From Lysobacter sp. MMG2 (GTDB taxonomy: Bacteria; Pseudomonadota; Gammaproteobacteria; Xanthomonadales; Xanthomonadaceae): a stretch of 64,000 bases of DNA. Shown here piece after piece: positions 8,443 through 16,238 of this stretch. The position numbers and the translations under genes were made by a program. Below the pieces are notes generated by a model, which was given only the letters and a program-made list of their open reading frames with translations, made no database searches and was not told the DNA's origin. The stretch lies in NCBI RefSeq assembly GCF_016735495.2, contig NZ_JAERQY020000005.1, forward strand, positions 241,677 to 305,676. The letters are read 5' to 3'. Position 1 is the stretch's first letter, and every line of letters starts with the position of its first letter.

Positions 8443-8503
8443 GCGGCGGGGTCCGAAGGCCTGGTGTCGCGCGCGAGCCCCGCTTTTCGGGGACAATGGC
8501 GCG

Positions 8504-9016
8504 ATGTCCAAGAATTCCAACAACAAGACTGGCAAGGATAAGGGAAAGGGCGCCGCTGGCGGCACCATCGCGCTCAACAAGCGCGCCCGTCACGAGTACC
8601 AGCTCGAAGAGAAGTTCGAGGCCGGCCTGGCCCTGCAGGGCTGGGAGCTGAAAGCCATCCGCGCCGGCCGCGCCAACATCGTCGACGCCTACGCCGTCGT
8701 GCTCCACGGCGAGCTGTTCCTGATCGGCGCGCAGATCACGCCGCTGATCTCCGCCTCCACCCACGTCGTCGCCAACGACCGCCGCACCCGCAAGCTGCTG
8801 CTGCACCGGCACGAGATCGACAACCTCGTCGGCCGCATCCAGCGCGACGGCTACACCGTGGTGCCCACCGCGTTGTACTGGAAGGGCAACAAGGTCAAGG
8901 CCGAAGTCGCGCTCGCCAAGGGCAAGCAGGCGCACGACAAGCGCGAGGCGAGCAAGGAACGCGACTGGCAGCGCGAGAAGCAGCGCGTGATGCGCAAGCA
9001 CAACAAAGATGCTTGA
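8504..9016 (+). CDS. smpB: SsrA-binding protein SmpB
   Basis: Binds tmRNA and brings it to stalled ribosomes for trans-translation. The 170-residue form starts [16 protein letters not shown] with a basic, Gly-rich leader. The conserved core follows: [44 protein letters not shown] split over the oligonucleotide-binding fold, then [30 protein letters not shown] residues. The flexible tail ends [13 protein letters not shown], which reaches the decoding site. Its RNA partner ssrA is only 3.8 kb away at 12841-13194. A CCCCTCTCCC hairpin follows the stop. Confidence 0.98.
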   Translation: MSKNSNNKTGKDKGKGAAGGTIALNKRARHEYQLEEKFEAGLALQGWELKAIRAGRANIVDAYAVVLHGELFLIGAQITPLISASTHVVANDRRTRKLLLHRHEIDNLVGRIQRDGYTVVPTALYWKGNKVKAEVALAKGKQAHDKREASKERDWQREKQRVMRKHNKDA

Positions 9017-9022
9017 TCCGAG

Positions 9023-9045
9023 CCCCTCTCCCACCGGGAGAGGGG
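9023..9045. terminator. Perfect 10-bp stem-loop after smpB
   Basis: CCCCTCTCCC-ACC-GGGAGAGGGG directly after the smpB stop, without a T tract. A near-identical hairpin occurs at 23887-23911, so it belongs to a dispersed hairpin family that may stabilise or end transcripts. Confidence 0.6.
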
Positions 9046-9120
9046 GTGGCGGCGAAGTGTTGCGGGCCCGGGTCGCCGGAACGGTGATTGGAGGCTCCGT
9101 CCACCGACGGGAACGTCCGC

Positions 9121-9144
9121 GATTCCCGCTTTCACGGGAATGAC
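9121..9144. repeat. GTCAT-hairpin repeat, diverged copy
   Basis: GATTCCCGCTTTCACGGGAATGAC, reverse orientation, between smpB and the convergent sensor kinase gene. Same family as 4597-4677. Confidence 0.8.
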
Positions 9145-9167
9145 GAGCCAAAGGACGTGAGCGTTAC

Positions 9168-11372
9168 CTACTCCCCCAGCTTCTCCCGCGGCAGCGTGAA
9201 CCAGAACGTCGCGCCCTTCCCCACTTCGCCTACCGCACGGATGCTGCCGCCGTGGCGTTCGACGATGCGCTTGACCGACGCCAGGCCAATGCCGTGCCCG
9301 GCGAAGTCGTCGTTGTGGTGCAGCCGCTGGAACGGCCGGAACAGCTTGTCGACGTAGGCCTGCGAGAAGCCCGCGCCGTTGTCGCGCACGAAGTACTCCA
9401 GCCCCTGCTCCGTCGGCACGGCGCCGAACTCGATGCGCGCATCGAGCCGATCACGCGTGAACTTCCACGCGTTGCCGAGCAGATTGCCCAGCAGGTTGCG
9501 CAGCAACGGCGCATCGCCGATCACGAACAACTCCGGCTGGATCTCCACCTCGACCTGCCGCCGGCTGTCGCCCACGCGCAGCTCCTCGATCACCTCGCCC
9601 GCCAGTCGGCTCAGGTCCACGCGCTCCAGGCGCAGTTCGCCGCGGCTCACGCGCGACATCTTCAGCAGCGCGTCGATCAGCTCGCCCATGCGCCCGGCGG
9701 CGCGGCGCACGCGCACGAGGTACGAGCGCCCCGTCTCGTCCATGCCGGTCGTATGGCGCTCGATCAGGATGCGGCTGAAGCCGTCGATCGCCCGCAGCGG
9801 CGCGCGCAGATCGTGCGAGACGCTGTAGGCGAACGCCTCCAGTTCCTGGTTGGCCTGGCTCAGCTCGCGCGTACGCAACGCCACGCGCGCCTCCAGGGTG
9901 CGGTTGAGTGCATGCACGCGCGCTTCGGCGCGCAGGCGCTCGGTGACGTCTTCCACCTGCACCAGCCCGGCGATGTCCTGCCCCACGTTGCCCGGCACCG
10001 GCGAATAGGTCAGCTGCGCCTGGCGCGGCTCGCCGCCTTCGCGATGCAGCCGTCGCGTGGCGCGGTGCACGCCCTGCGCGTCGGTGGTGCCCTGCCCGTG
10101 CGCGATCATCTCCGGCTCGTCGCTCTCGAACAGCCCGTCGAAGCGCCGCCCTTCCAGCGCTTCGGGCGTGAGGCCGACGATGCTCGCCAGTGCGGGATTG
10201 GCCTCGACGATGTGGCCCTCGCTGTCGAGCAGCGCCTTGCCGATCGCCGAATAGCGCATCGCGCTGCGAAAGCGCTGCTCGCTGCGACGAAAGTCTTCCG
10301 TCATGCGCACGGCGATCCGGTACGCCTGCGCCTCGGTGCGGGCGAGCATCCACGCGATGGCATACAACAGCAGCGAGGAGAACAGCCCCAGCGCCAGCAA
10401 ATTCTGCAGGCCCTGAAGGCGCGGCGCCGCCACCGCCAGTGGCGGCGATTCGAACTCCACGCGCCAGTGCCGGCCGTACAGTTCGAAGGTGCTGTCGTGG
10501 CGGAATGCCGGCGGCGGACGATCACGCGGCGCGGAGGTGGCGAACAGCAGACGGTTCTCGCCATCGGTGGCGTCGAACACGCGGAAGTGGTTTTCGTTGC
10601 GCATCGCGCCCAGCGCATTGCGCACGAAGCCGTCCATGCGCACCGGCACGTACACCCAGCCCTGGATTTCCGCGCGTCGATTGGTGACCGTCGCCGGCCG
10701 GGCGCCGCCGCGGTACACCGGCAGGTACAGCAGCAGTCCGGTGCTGCGCAGCGGACCGTCCTGGATGAGGTGCACCGGCCCCGACAACGTGGCGTTGCCG
10801 CTTTCCATCGCCCGCGTCATGGCCTGGTTGCGGATGGGCTCGGAGTACATGTCGAAGCCGATCGCCCCGACGTTGGCCGGCGTCTTCGGCTCCAGGTAGA
10901 GGATCGGCCCGTAATCGCGGCGTTGCCCGCGCGGCCAGACTTCCAGCATGCCGTGGCCGGCCTCGCGCCACTCCAGTTGCAGATCCGCCAGGCGCGTGGC
11001 GGGCACGAACTCGGCGAACCCCAAGCCGACCATGCCCGGGAAGCGCCGCTGCAGATCCATGCCATCCACGTACGCCTGCCATTGCACCGGCGACGGCCGC
11101 GGTCGCGTCACCGAGGCGAACATCGACACGCCGCCGCGCGCCACCAACTCGTACTTGGTCATGCCCTGGCGCAGCAGCTCGGTGACCTCGGCGGTCTTGC
11201 TGATGAACTCCGCCTCGGCCGCACGCAGCTCGCGTTCGCGCGCCGCACGCCATGCCGTGAACACCAGCACCAGCGAGCCCACGAGCACGATCAGCGCGAG
11301 CAGATATCCGCGACGCGGCGAGAGTTCGGACAGGTCGGGCGTGCGGACTTCGCGAACGGCCTCGGGGCTCAT
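9168..11372 (-). CDS. CHASE-domain sensor histidine kinase with PAS
   Basis: Membrane sensor kinase of 734 residues. The start chosen is MSPEAVREVRTPDL; a further 17 residues upstream are possible. A first membrane segment (about residues 24-41, LLALIVLVGSLVLVFTAW) is followed by a periplasmic CHASE domain (about 70-290, with FPGMVGLGFAEFVP and GFDMYSEPIRNQAMTRAMESG). A second membrane segment lies at about 325-348. A PAS domain follows (RSAMRYSAIGKALLDSEGHIVEANPA), then a coiled linker, then HisKA with the phosphoacceptor His520 in SVSHDLRAPLRAIDGF. The HATPase has N box LGNAWKFT and G boxes DNGAGF and GHGIGLASVKRIVERHGG. No response regulator is adjacent, so it is an orphan. The ligand is unknown. 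Confidence 0.93.
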   Translation of the reverse strand: MSPEAVREVRTPDLSELSPRRGYLLALIVLVGSLVLVFTAWRAARERELRAAEAEFISKTAEVTELLRQGMTKYELVARGGVSMFASVTRPRPSPVQWQAYVDGMDLQRRFPGMVGLGFAEFVPATRLADLQLEWREAGHGMLEVWPRGQRRDYGPILYLEPKTPANVGAIGFDMYSEPIRNQAMTRAMESGNATLSGPVHLIQDGPLRSTGLLLYLPVYRGGARPATVTNRRAEIQGWVYVPVRMDGFVRNALGAMRNENHFRVFDATDGENRLLFATSAPRDRPPPAFRHDSTFELYGRHWRVEFESPPLAVAAPRLQGLQNLLALGLFSSLLLYAIAWMLARTEAQAYRIAVRMTEDFRRSEQRFRSAMRYSAIGKALLDSEGHIVEANPALASIVGLTPEALEGRRFDGLFESDEPEMIAHGQGTTDAQGVHRATRRLHREGGEPRQAQLTYSPVPGNVGQDIAGLVQVEDVTERLRAEARVHALNRTLEARVALRTRELSQANQELEAFAYSVSHDLRAPLRAIDGFSRILIERHTTGMDETGRSYLVRVRRAAGRMGELIDALLKMSRVSRGELRLERVDLSRLAGEVIEELRVGDSRRQVEVEIQPELFVIGDAPLLRNLLGNLLGNAWKFTRDRLDARIEFGAVPTEQGLEYFVRDNGAGFSQAYVDKLFRPFQRLHHNDDFAGHGIGLASVKRIVERHGGSIRAVGEVGKGATFWFTLPREKLGE

Positions 11373-11436
11373 GCCGCCAGCATACAGGGCCGAGACTTCC
11401 TCGCATTCAGCCCGGTCCGGCACCCGCCGCGCCCGG

Positions 11437-11703
11437 TCATTCCGCTGGCGGATTCCGAGGCCGGGGCGCCCGCGCCGAACGCCGCACGCCCGACAAGCCC
11501 AGCAACTCGATCGCGTCCACGCGAAATCCGCAGGCCCGCGCCATCAGCAGGGCACGTTTGCGCGTCGTCACAAAGCCGCACCTTCGCATGCGACGCAGCA
11601 TTTCGGTGCTGACGCCGGCGGCGGCGGCAGCAATCTGGCAGGAGGGGAAACAAGCCACATAACGATCGACCGGGTTGGCCGAGATATCCGTATCTGTCTT
11701 CAT
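11437..11703 (-). CDS. Cro/YdaS-like small DNA-binding protein
   Basis: 88-residue protein starting MKTDTDISANPVDRYVACFPS. Residues about 22-45 (CQIAAAAAGVSTEMLRRMRRCG) read as a helix-turn-helix like those of Cro/YdaS-type antirepressors. The tail is basic and Pro-rich. It is divergent from the repressor-like gene at 11841, across a 137-bp gap with a CAAC-N5-GTTG palindrome. That is the layout of a temperate-phage cro-cI switch. A longer in-frame ORF starts at 11862 but would overrun the divergent gene, so this start is preferred. Function inferred only from size, position and the predicted helix pair. Confidence 0.6.
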   Translation of the reverse strand: MKTDTDISANPVDRYVACFPSCQIAAAAAGVSTEMLRRMRRCGFVTTRKRALLMARACGFRVDAIELLGLSGVRRSARAPRPRNPPAE

Positions 11704-11774
11704 GCCGCATTGGATACCACCGCAAGTTGGCTCAATCAACAACCAAAAGATGGCTGCGTTTCGCGTTCTGTGCG

Positions 11775-11787
11775 CAACAATAAGTTG
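11775..11787. promoter_or_regulatory. Candidate operator CAAC-AATAA-GTTG
   Basis: A 13-bp inverted repeat 53 bp upstream of the regulator at 11841 and in the shared divergent control region. The sister site CAAC-AATGG-GTTG at 12296-12308 lies 55 bp before the paralogous gene at 12364, and flanking bases are also shared (TGCG before, then similar sequence just before each ATG). A second arrangement GTTG-N7-CAAC is at 11726-11740. The repeated spacing supports autoregulation by the encoded repressors. Confidence 0.6.
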
Positions 11788-11840
11788 GAGCTCACGCACC
11801 TCGCGTGTGCGTCCGCCAAGACCGCATCCGAGCGTTGAAC

Positions 11841-12209
11841 ATGCCGAAATCGCAATACACACAGTTCTCCGATCGACTCCACCACGCCTGGGACCTGGCG
11901 GGCCTCCCGCAAGGTGACAGCCGTACCGGCGCGGTCGCCGAACGCTATGAAGTCAGCCGGGAATCGGCCCGCAAATGGGGCCTGGGCAAGTCGATCCCGA
12001 GGACGCAACGGCTGCGCACCATAGCGGTGGAATCAGGCGTCAACTACGACTGGCTCTCCACCGGGCGAGGCGAGATCATGAGTTCGGAGCAGTCAGTGCG
12101 CGAGCCGCCGAGCGAGTACGAGAGCTCCGTCATGGTGCGCTTGAATGCAGCGATTAGGAAACTTTCTCTGGAGAGGCAACTGGCCCTGCTGCAACTGCTC
12201 GAAGGCTAG
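11841..12209 (+). CDS. CI-like helix-turn-helix regulator, copy 1
   Basis: 122-residue regulator starting MPKSQYTQFSDRLHHAWDLAG. The HTH spans about residues 24-46 (TGAVAERYEVSRESARKWGLG), with a recognition helix VSRESARKW like that of the N-terminal domain of phage CI/C2 repressors. Then comes the conserved YDWLSTGRGE turn. The C-terminal part is short and helical (MVRLNAAIRKLSLERQLALLQLLEG), and the LexA-like peptidase domain of full CI repressors is absent. It is paralogous to 12364-12738, including the ends LSTGRG and LLQLLE. Likely an autoregulated dimeric repressor; target beyond itself unknown. Confidence 0.75.
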   Translation: MPKSQYTQFSDRLHHAWDLAGLPQGDSRTGAVAERYEVSRESARKWGLGKSIPRTQRLRTIAVESGVNYDWLSTGRGEIMSSEQSVREPPSEYESSVMVRLNAAIRKLSLERQLALLQLLEG

Positions 12210-12295
12210 CGCTGACGCCGCTCAACGGCCGCCACGACGCCCGACAGTTGCGTCGTGCGGCAACCCGCACATGCTTGTGTGTCGTATGGCCTGCG

Positions 12296-12308
12296 CAACA
12301 ATGGGTTG
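12296..12308. promoter_or_regulatory. Candidate operator CAAC-AATGG-GTTG
   Basis: 13-bp inverted repeat 55 bp before the ATG of the second CI-like gene, matching 11775-11787 in 11 of 13 positions. A further inverted repeat, GTTGC-N8-GCAAC, lies at 12247-12264. These sites form the only palindromic structure in the gap between the two paralogues. Confidence 0.6.
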
Positions 12309-12363
12309 TGGACGCGCGCCGGCTCGCTCGCGTCTGGCACTCATCGCAACCGAGCGTAGGGAC

Positions 12364-12738
12364 ATGCCGCAAGGACGACACAAAGATTTCGCACGCCGGC
12401 TCAACACCGCCTGGGATTTCGCAGGATTTCCGCGGGCCCGCCGACGCATCGGCGCCATCGCCGAGCACTACAACGTCAGCCGCGAGACGGCGCGCAAGTG
12501 GTGCCAGGGCCTGGCGATTCCCAAGTACGAACGCCTGAGCGTGATGGCCGTGCAGATGGGCATCAGCTCCGAATGGCTCTCCACCGGTCGCGGGGCCATG
12601 GAAAGCAACGACCTGGGCATACGCGAAGGCGCCACCAAGTACGACAACGCCGAGGAAGTCCGTCTGGTCGGCCTGGTCCGCAAGCTCACACGCAGAAGGC
12701 AGCGCGCCCTGCTGCAGTTGCTGGAAGAAGAGCACTGA
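12364..12738 (+). CDS. CI-like helix-turn-helix regulator, copy 2
   Basis: 124-residue paralogue of the 11841-12209 product, starting MPQGRHKDFARRLNTAWDFAGFP. The HTH is RIGAIAEHYNVSRETARKWCQG (about residues 27-48), followed by SSEWLSTGRGAMES and a helical tail RKLTRRRQRALLQLLEEEH. It has the same architecture and upstream palindrome as copy 1, so the pair arose by tandem duplication including the promoter. An upstream in-frame extension overlapping copy 1 is rejected because the shared start context (ATGCCGCAAGG against ATGCCGAAATC) aligns at this ATG. The gene ends 102 bp before tmRNA, a common landing site for prophages and islands. Confidence 0.75.
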   Translation: MPQGRHKDFARRLNTAWDFAGFPRARRRIGAIAEHYNVSRETARKWCQGLAIPKYERLSVMAVQMGISSEWLSTGRGAMESNDLGIREGATKYDNAEEVRLVGLVRKLTRRRQRALLQLLEEEH

Positions 12739-12787
12739 ACCCGGCCGTACCGGATTGAACCCCCGCAAACGGCGCGGACCGTGGCCC

Positions 12788-12815
12788 TTGTGGCGGCGGG
12801 CTTCGCCCCTATACT
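12788..12815 (+). promoter_or_regulatory. Sigma-70 promoter of ssrA
   Basis: TTGTGG (12788-12793), 16 bp, TATACT (12810-12815). Transcription would begin near 12822, about 19 nt before the mature tmRNA 5' end, leaving a leader for RNase P. Confidence 0.7.
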
Positions 12816-12840
12816 GGTCGAGTCAGCGAGAGCTGTCCCC

Positions 12841-13194
12841 GGGGGTGCACTGGCTTCGACGGGGGTCGCGAAATCGCCTGGCGCATGCCGAGGGGGTAGC
12901 TTTCCTCGTAAATCCAGCTGCAAACTTCTAGTTGCCAACGACGACAACTACGCTCTGGCCGCTTAAGGCCTAAGCCCCGAAACTGCTTGTGTCCGTGCTC
13001 GCAGCGTAGGGTCATCATCACGGAATCGCCGGGGGCGGTTGCCTGTCAGCCCCTGGTTAACCCAAAACAGGCTGGTTCCTGGATGCGCTTTGCGCGCCGT
13101 GCTGTCCAGGGGCGAGATCCAACGGAGCGCTAAGCATGTAGTGCCGGGGATGGAGTGCCTTCGGACGGGGGTTCAATTCCCCCCACCTCCACCA
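12841..13194 (+). ncRNA. ssrA: Transfer-messenger RNA (tmRNA, SsrA)
   Basis: One-piece tmRNA of about 354 nt. The 5' end GGGGGTGCACTGGCTTCGAC pairs with the 3' CACCTCC before the encoded CCA (13192-13194), giving a 7-bp acceptor stem. The T arm is GGGTTCAATTCCCC. The resume codon and tag reading frame run 12934-12966 and encode ANDDNYALAA, then TAA. Pseudoknot-forming GC-rich segments fill 12970-13130. It works with SmpB to rescue stalled ribosomes and tag the product for degradation; the C-terminal LAA matches protease recognition signals. Phage-like regulators lie directly upstream, but I see no integrase or att duplication. Confidence 0.98.
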
Positions 13195-13365
13195 TCTTCA
13201 AAGCGTCAAACCTGCGCCCTGCAAGGCCCTGCCTTGCGGGGCGCTGTGTTTCCGGGGGGGCGCATGCCATCGGCGCATCAAACCGCGCACCGCTTTAGGA
13301 CTTATCTGATGGGACCGCAAACGCCGGTTCCGGATGCTCGCAGTGACTCCGTTACGGACACGCCC

Positions 13366-13647
13366 ATGCACCAGGCCCGCCGACTCGCCGGTACCGAGCT
13401 GACCCAGACCGAACGCTTTGCCCTGCTGGCGTTGCGTCATCGCAACCAGTTGTTCCGCTGGGAACGCGAGCTGATGGCACCACAGACGATGCAGCGCCTC
13501 GGGGCGCTGGGGCTGGTGGCGTTCGAAGGCAACGAATGGGAGCCGACGTTGATGGGATCGGAGTTGATCGCCCGCCTCTCCGGGCACGATCTGACGTCCA
13601 TCGCCTTGCCGGATCTGATGGCCCGCCTCCGGGGTGCGTCGACCTAA
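13366..13647 (+). CDS. Hypothetical protein, 93 residues
   Basis: Starts MHQARRLAGTELTQTERFALLALRHRNQLFRWE. An alternative in-frame ATG at 13309 adds 19 residues. It appears to be a compact helical protein. The pattern TQTERFALLALRHRNQL...MQRLGALGLVAFEGNEWEPTLMGSELIARL resembles a small winged-helix, with a helix pair followed by a 'wing' ending in TLMGSELI, as in MarR-like folds, but I do not recognise a named family. It stands between ssrA and the convergent topoisomerase gene. Codon use fits the neighbourhood. Confidence 0.6.
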   Translation: MHQARRLAGTELTQTERFALLALRHRNQLFRWERELMAPQTMQRLGALGLVAFEGNEWEPTLMGSELIARLSGHDLTSIALPDLMARLRGAST

Positions 13648-13661
13648 GCCACCTCGCCAGG

Positions 13662-14738
13662 TCAGCCCGTCACGCGCCGGCTGCGTCGCAGCAGCTTCAA
13701 CGCAGCCTGCTCCCATTGGCGCTCACCGCGCGCGACGGCGACGGCGCGCTGCAAACGTCCGTCCTCCCAACACTCGAACACCGCCGGGTCGATGTACGAC
13801 TTTCGACAGACCGCCGGCGTGTTGCCTAGCAGGTGCGCCACCTGCGCGATGACTTCATTGCGCACGGCGGGAATCGCGGTGACCTTGGGCTCGCCGTCCT
13901 CGCGCAGCGGTATCTCGCACGCGGCGAGCAGGCGGATCGCCAGCAACGTGCCGCCCCAGGTGCGAAAGTCCTTCGCAGTGAAATCCTCGCCCATCGTCTC
14001 GCGCAGGTAGTCGTTGACCATGCCCGAGTCCACGGGCTGGCGCTGCCCGTCGTCGTCGATGTACTGGAACAGCATCTGGCCGGGCAGCTGCTGGCACCGC
14101 CGCATCAGGCGCGTGAGCCGCGCATCGTCGAGCACGACGTCGTGCTGCAATCCACCCTTGCCACGAAAATGCAGATGGGCGCGACCGCCGCGAAGGAATT
14201 CGACGTGGCGGTTGCGCAGCGTGGTCAGCCCGTAGGAGCGATTGCCGCGCGCGTACTCGGCGTTGCCGATGCGCAGCAGCGTGTCGGCCAGCACCGATAC
14301 GACGATGGCGAGCACTTTCTCGCGACCGAATCCCTCGCGCGCCAGATCGCGACGCAGTGCGCGGCGCAGCTTCGGCAAGGCCGCGGCGAAGGCGACGATG
14401 CGGTCGAACTTGCGTGCATCGCGCACTTGTTTCCAGCGCGGGTGGTAACGGTACTGTTTGCGGCCGCGCGCGTCGCGACCTGAGGCCTGGAGGTGGCCGT
14501 TGGCGCGACGGCAGATCCACACGTCGCGGTAGGCGGGCGGAATCGCAAGCGCGCGGATGCGCGACAGCGTGGTCGCGTCGCGAACGCTGCGACCCTCGGC
14601 GTCCAGATAGCGGAAGCCTTTGCCGGCACGCTGCCGACGCAGGCCGGGCTCCTCGTCGCTGACGTAAACCAGCCCACCATCGCTGGCGGAGGCGGCGGCG
14701 GCGTCCTGGGGCGGGCCGTTGCGGCTCGAATGTGGCAT
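13662..14738 (-). CDS. DNA topoisomerase IB (poxvirus-type)
   Basis: Relaxes supercoils by nicking one strand through a 3'-phosphotyrosine. 358 residues, typical of bacterial TopIB. The N-terminal domain contains GKGFRYLDAEGRSVRD and IPPAYRDVWICRRANGHLQASGRDARGRKQYRYHP in segments. The catalytic domain has EYARGNRSYGLTTLRNRHV (active-site Arg region), FRGKGGLQHDV, and KDFRTWGGTLLA with the catalytic Arg/His context. The nucleophile is Tyr315 in CRKSYIDP. A monocistronic minus-strand gene. Bacterial TopIB genes are scattered and often acquired horizontally, but base composition here matches its surroundings. Confidence 0.93.
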   Translation of the reverse strand: MPHSSRNGPPQDAAAASASDGGLVYVSDEEPGLRRQRAGKGFRYLDAEGRSVRDATTLSRIRALAIPPAYRDVWICRRANGHLQASGRDARGRKQYRYHPRWKQVRDARKFDRIVAFAAALPKLRRALRRDLAREGFGREKVLAIVVSVLADTLLRIGNAEYARGNRSYGLTTLRNRHVEFLRGGRAHLHFRGKGGLQHDVVLDDARLTRLMRRCQQLPGQMLFQYIDDDGQRQPVDSGMVNDYLRETMGEDFTAKDFRTWGGTLLAIRLLAACEIPLREDGEPKVTAIPAVRNEVIAQVAHLLGNTPAVCRKSYIDPAVFECWEDGRLQRAVAVARGERQWEQAALKLLRRSRRVTG

Positions 14739-14833
14739 GGCCGCAGCATCCCGAGGCGCGCATCAAGATCGCGTCGCGACATGAACCGTTGTCGACACCG
14801 CGCATCGTCACCGGGGATCGGCGACCATGCCGC

Positions 14834-15457
14834 ATGGCCTTCGTGCGCAGTTCCGGACCCGAGCAGACCCGCGGTGCCAGCGAAGGCGCCTGCCATCTCT
14901 ATGTGCTGCCCTGCGCCTTCGAGGATCTGCTGAAGCTGGGCTTCTCGCGACAACCGCTGGAGCGCATGCAGGCGCTGCACTCGCGCTTCTTCGAATTCTT
15001 CGACCTCGACCGCGCCTTGCTGGTGGAAACCGAAACCGTGCGCGACGCGCGACGGCTGGAACTCGAACTCCACCATCGTCTCATCGATCACAGCGCCCCT
15101 GCCCCGCTCACCGTGCGCGTGCAGGCGGCCGGACACACGGAGTGGTATCGCGGCGCGTATGCCCGGCTCGCGCAGGAAGTCGCGGCGCTCGGCGAACGAG
15201 GTCACATCGTGCATGCGCCGTTGCGCGGCTGGCTCCAGGCGCAGCTGCGTGGGCGCGTGCAGGCGCTCTACGGCTGGGGCATGCGCGTGCTGGAGAGTGT
15301 GGAAGGCGAACCCGCCTACCTGGATCAGCTGCCGGCATTGCGCGCCTTGCGGCAGCAGGTGCTGGACGTGCTCGATGCGCATACCGCCGCAGGGATCGAA
15401 GTTGCCGAGCATCTGCCCGAGGCGCTGGCGCGGTGGTATGCGGGGCGCCTGGAGTGA
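14834..15457 (+). CDS. GIY-YIG / T5orf172-like protein
   Basis: 207 residues starting MAFVRSSGPEQTRG. The N-terminal part CHLYVLPCAFEDLLKLGFSRQPLERMQALHSRF, followed by ETETVRDARRLELELHHRLI, resembles the GIY-YIG fold of the T5orf172/MUG113 group: two short beta strands, an 'L-K-L-G-x-S' strand, an Arg on the next helix, and a Glu in the following helix. The canonical GIY and YIG triplets are degenerate (LYV, KLG). Nuclease activity is therefore unproven. The C-terminal half is a helical extension without a motif I recognise. It is divergent from the topoisomerase gene with 95 bp between. An upstream in-frame ATG at 14732 overlaps that gene and is less likely. Confidence 0.6.
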   Translation: MAFVRSSGPEQTRGASEGACHLYVLPCAFEDLLKLGFSRQPLERMQALHSRFFEFFDLDRALLVETETVRDARRLELELHHRLIDHSAPAPLTVRVQAAGHTEWYRGAYARLAQEVAALGERGHIVHAPLRGWLQAQLRGRVQALYGWGMRVLESVEGEPAYLDQLPALRALRQQVLDVLDAHTAAGIEVAEHLPEALARWYAGRLE

Positions 15458-15492
15458 CGGGCGGCAAGGGAGCGTGTTGAACGCGAGCGCGG

Positions 15493-15834
15493 TTATTTTC
15501 GTCCGGCGGGGAGCGGTTCTTCGTCGTGCCGATAGGCCGGCGGGTAATAGAAGTTGACCGTCTTCAGCAGCGTGCGGCCCGTGTTGCGCACTTCATGCCG
15601 CTCGCCGCGTTCGATCACCAGCAAACTGCCCGCCTTCAGCGCTTTCCGTCGGCCTTCCACGATTGCCAGCCCGCTGCCGGACACCACGTAAAGCCACTGG
15701 TCCGCACCACGATGCCGGTTGTCCGGGCCGCCTTCGCGGTCGCCCGGCGCAATGACCATCTCGGCCGCCTGCACCTTGCGCACCTCGAACGCGACCCGGA
15801 ATCCCTTTCCGAAACGAAACCGCTTGTGCTTCAT
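15493..15834 (-). CDS. Cupin-domain protein
   Basis: 113-residue single-domain cupin starting MKHKRFRFGKGFRVAFEVRKVQ. Cupin motif 1 is seen as GGPDNRHRGADQWLYVVSGSGLAIVEG (His, and Gln in place of Glu) and motif 2 as AGSLLVIERGERHEVRNTG (the His of motif 2). The metal-site residues are therefore partly conserved. Such proteins bind small ligands or act as isomerases or regulators; the substrate cannot be inferred. It is 8 bp downstream of the GlsB-type gene on the same strand, so the two are probably co-transcribed. Confidence 0.8.
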   Translation of the reverse strand: MKHKRFRFGKGFRVAFEVRKVQAAEMVIAPGDREGGPDNRHRGADQWLYVVSGSGLAIVEGRRKALKAGSLLVIERGERHEVRNTGRTLLKTVNFYYPPAYRHDEEPLPAGRK

Positions 15835-15842
15835 GCGCCGCG

Positions 15843-16115
15843 TCAGCGGGCGCGGCCACGCGTGAACAGATTGACGATCGCCAACAGCACCACGGCGCCG
15901 AGCAGCGACAGCAGCAGGCCGCCGATGCTGAAATTGCCGTCGTTGATGTCGCCTCCGCCCAGGCCCAGCACGCCGCCGAGCCAGCCGCCGATGAAGGCAC
16001 CGATGATGCCGACGACGATGTTGAGGATGATGCCCTGCTGCGCGTCACGACGCATGATGAGGCTGGCGAGCCAGCCGACGATGCCGCCCACGATCAACCA
16101 GATGATGATGCCCAT
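15843..16115 (-). CDS. GlsB/YeaQ/YmgE family membrane protein
   Basis: 90-residue inner-membrane protein with three hydrophobic segments: MGIIIWLIVGGIVGWLASLIM, GIILNIVVGIIGAFIGGWLGG and FSIGGLLLSLLGAVVLLAIVNLF. This is the 'transglycosylase-associated' or YeaQ/YmgE family, commonly induced by stress and stationary phase; the biochemical role is unknown. It precedes the cupin gene by 8 bp in an apparent two-gene operon and is divergent from mgtC. Confidence 0.92.
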   Translation of the reverse strand: MGIIIWLIVGGIVGWLASLIMRRDAQQGIILNIVVGIIGAFIGGWLGGVLGLGGGDINDGNFSIGGLLLSLLGAVVLLAIVNLFTRGRAR

Positions 16116-16238
16116 GCCCGTTCTCCACTCCTGACCTCAGGTGCCGCGGATCGTAGGAGCGGGCTTGTGATCGGCGCGTGTGGGGTGCCGGGTTGCGTCG
16201 TGACGGCTTCTACACAGCGTCGCCACCACCGTGGCCGG

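Noticed and set aside
9252..11612. 786-codon plus-strand ORF over the sensor kinase
   Set aside because: Antisense shadow; the kinase on the minus strand has all domains and motifs in order.
12145..12363. N-terminal extension of the second CI-like gene
   Set aside because: It overlaps the end of copy 1 and the operator dyad; the paralogues align from the ATG at 12364.
12739..13365. Prophage or island integrated at ssrA
   Set aside because: No integrase and no duplicated tmRNA 3' end were found on either side; only regulator-like genes support it.
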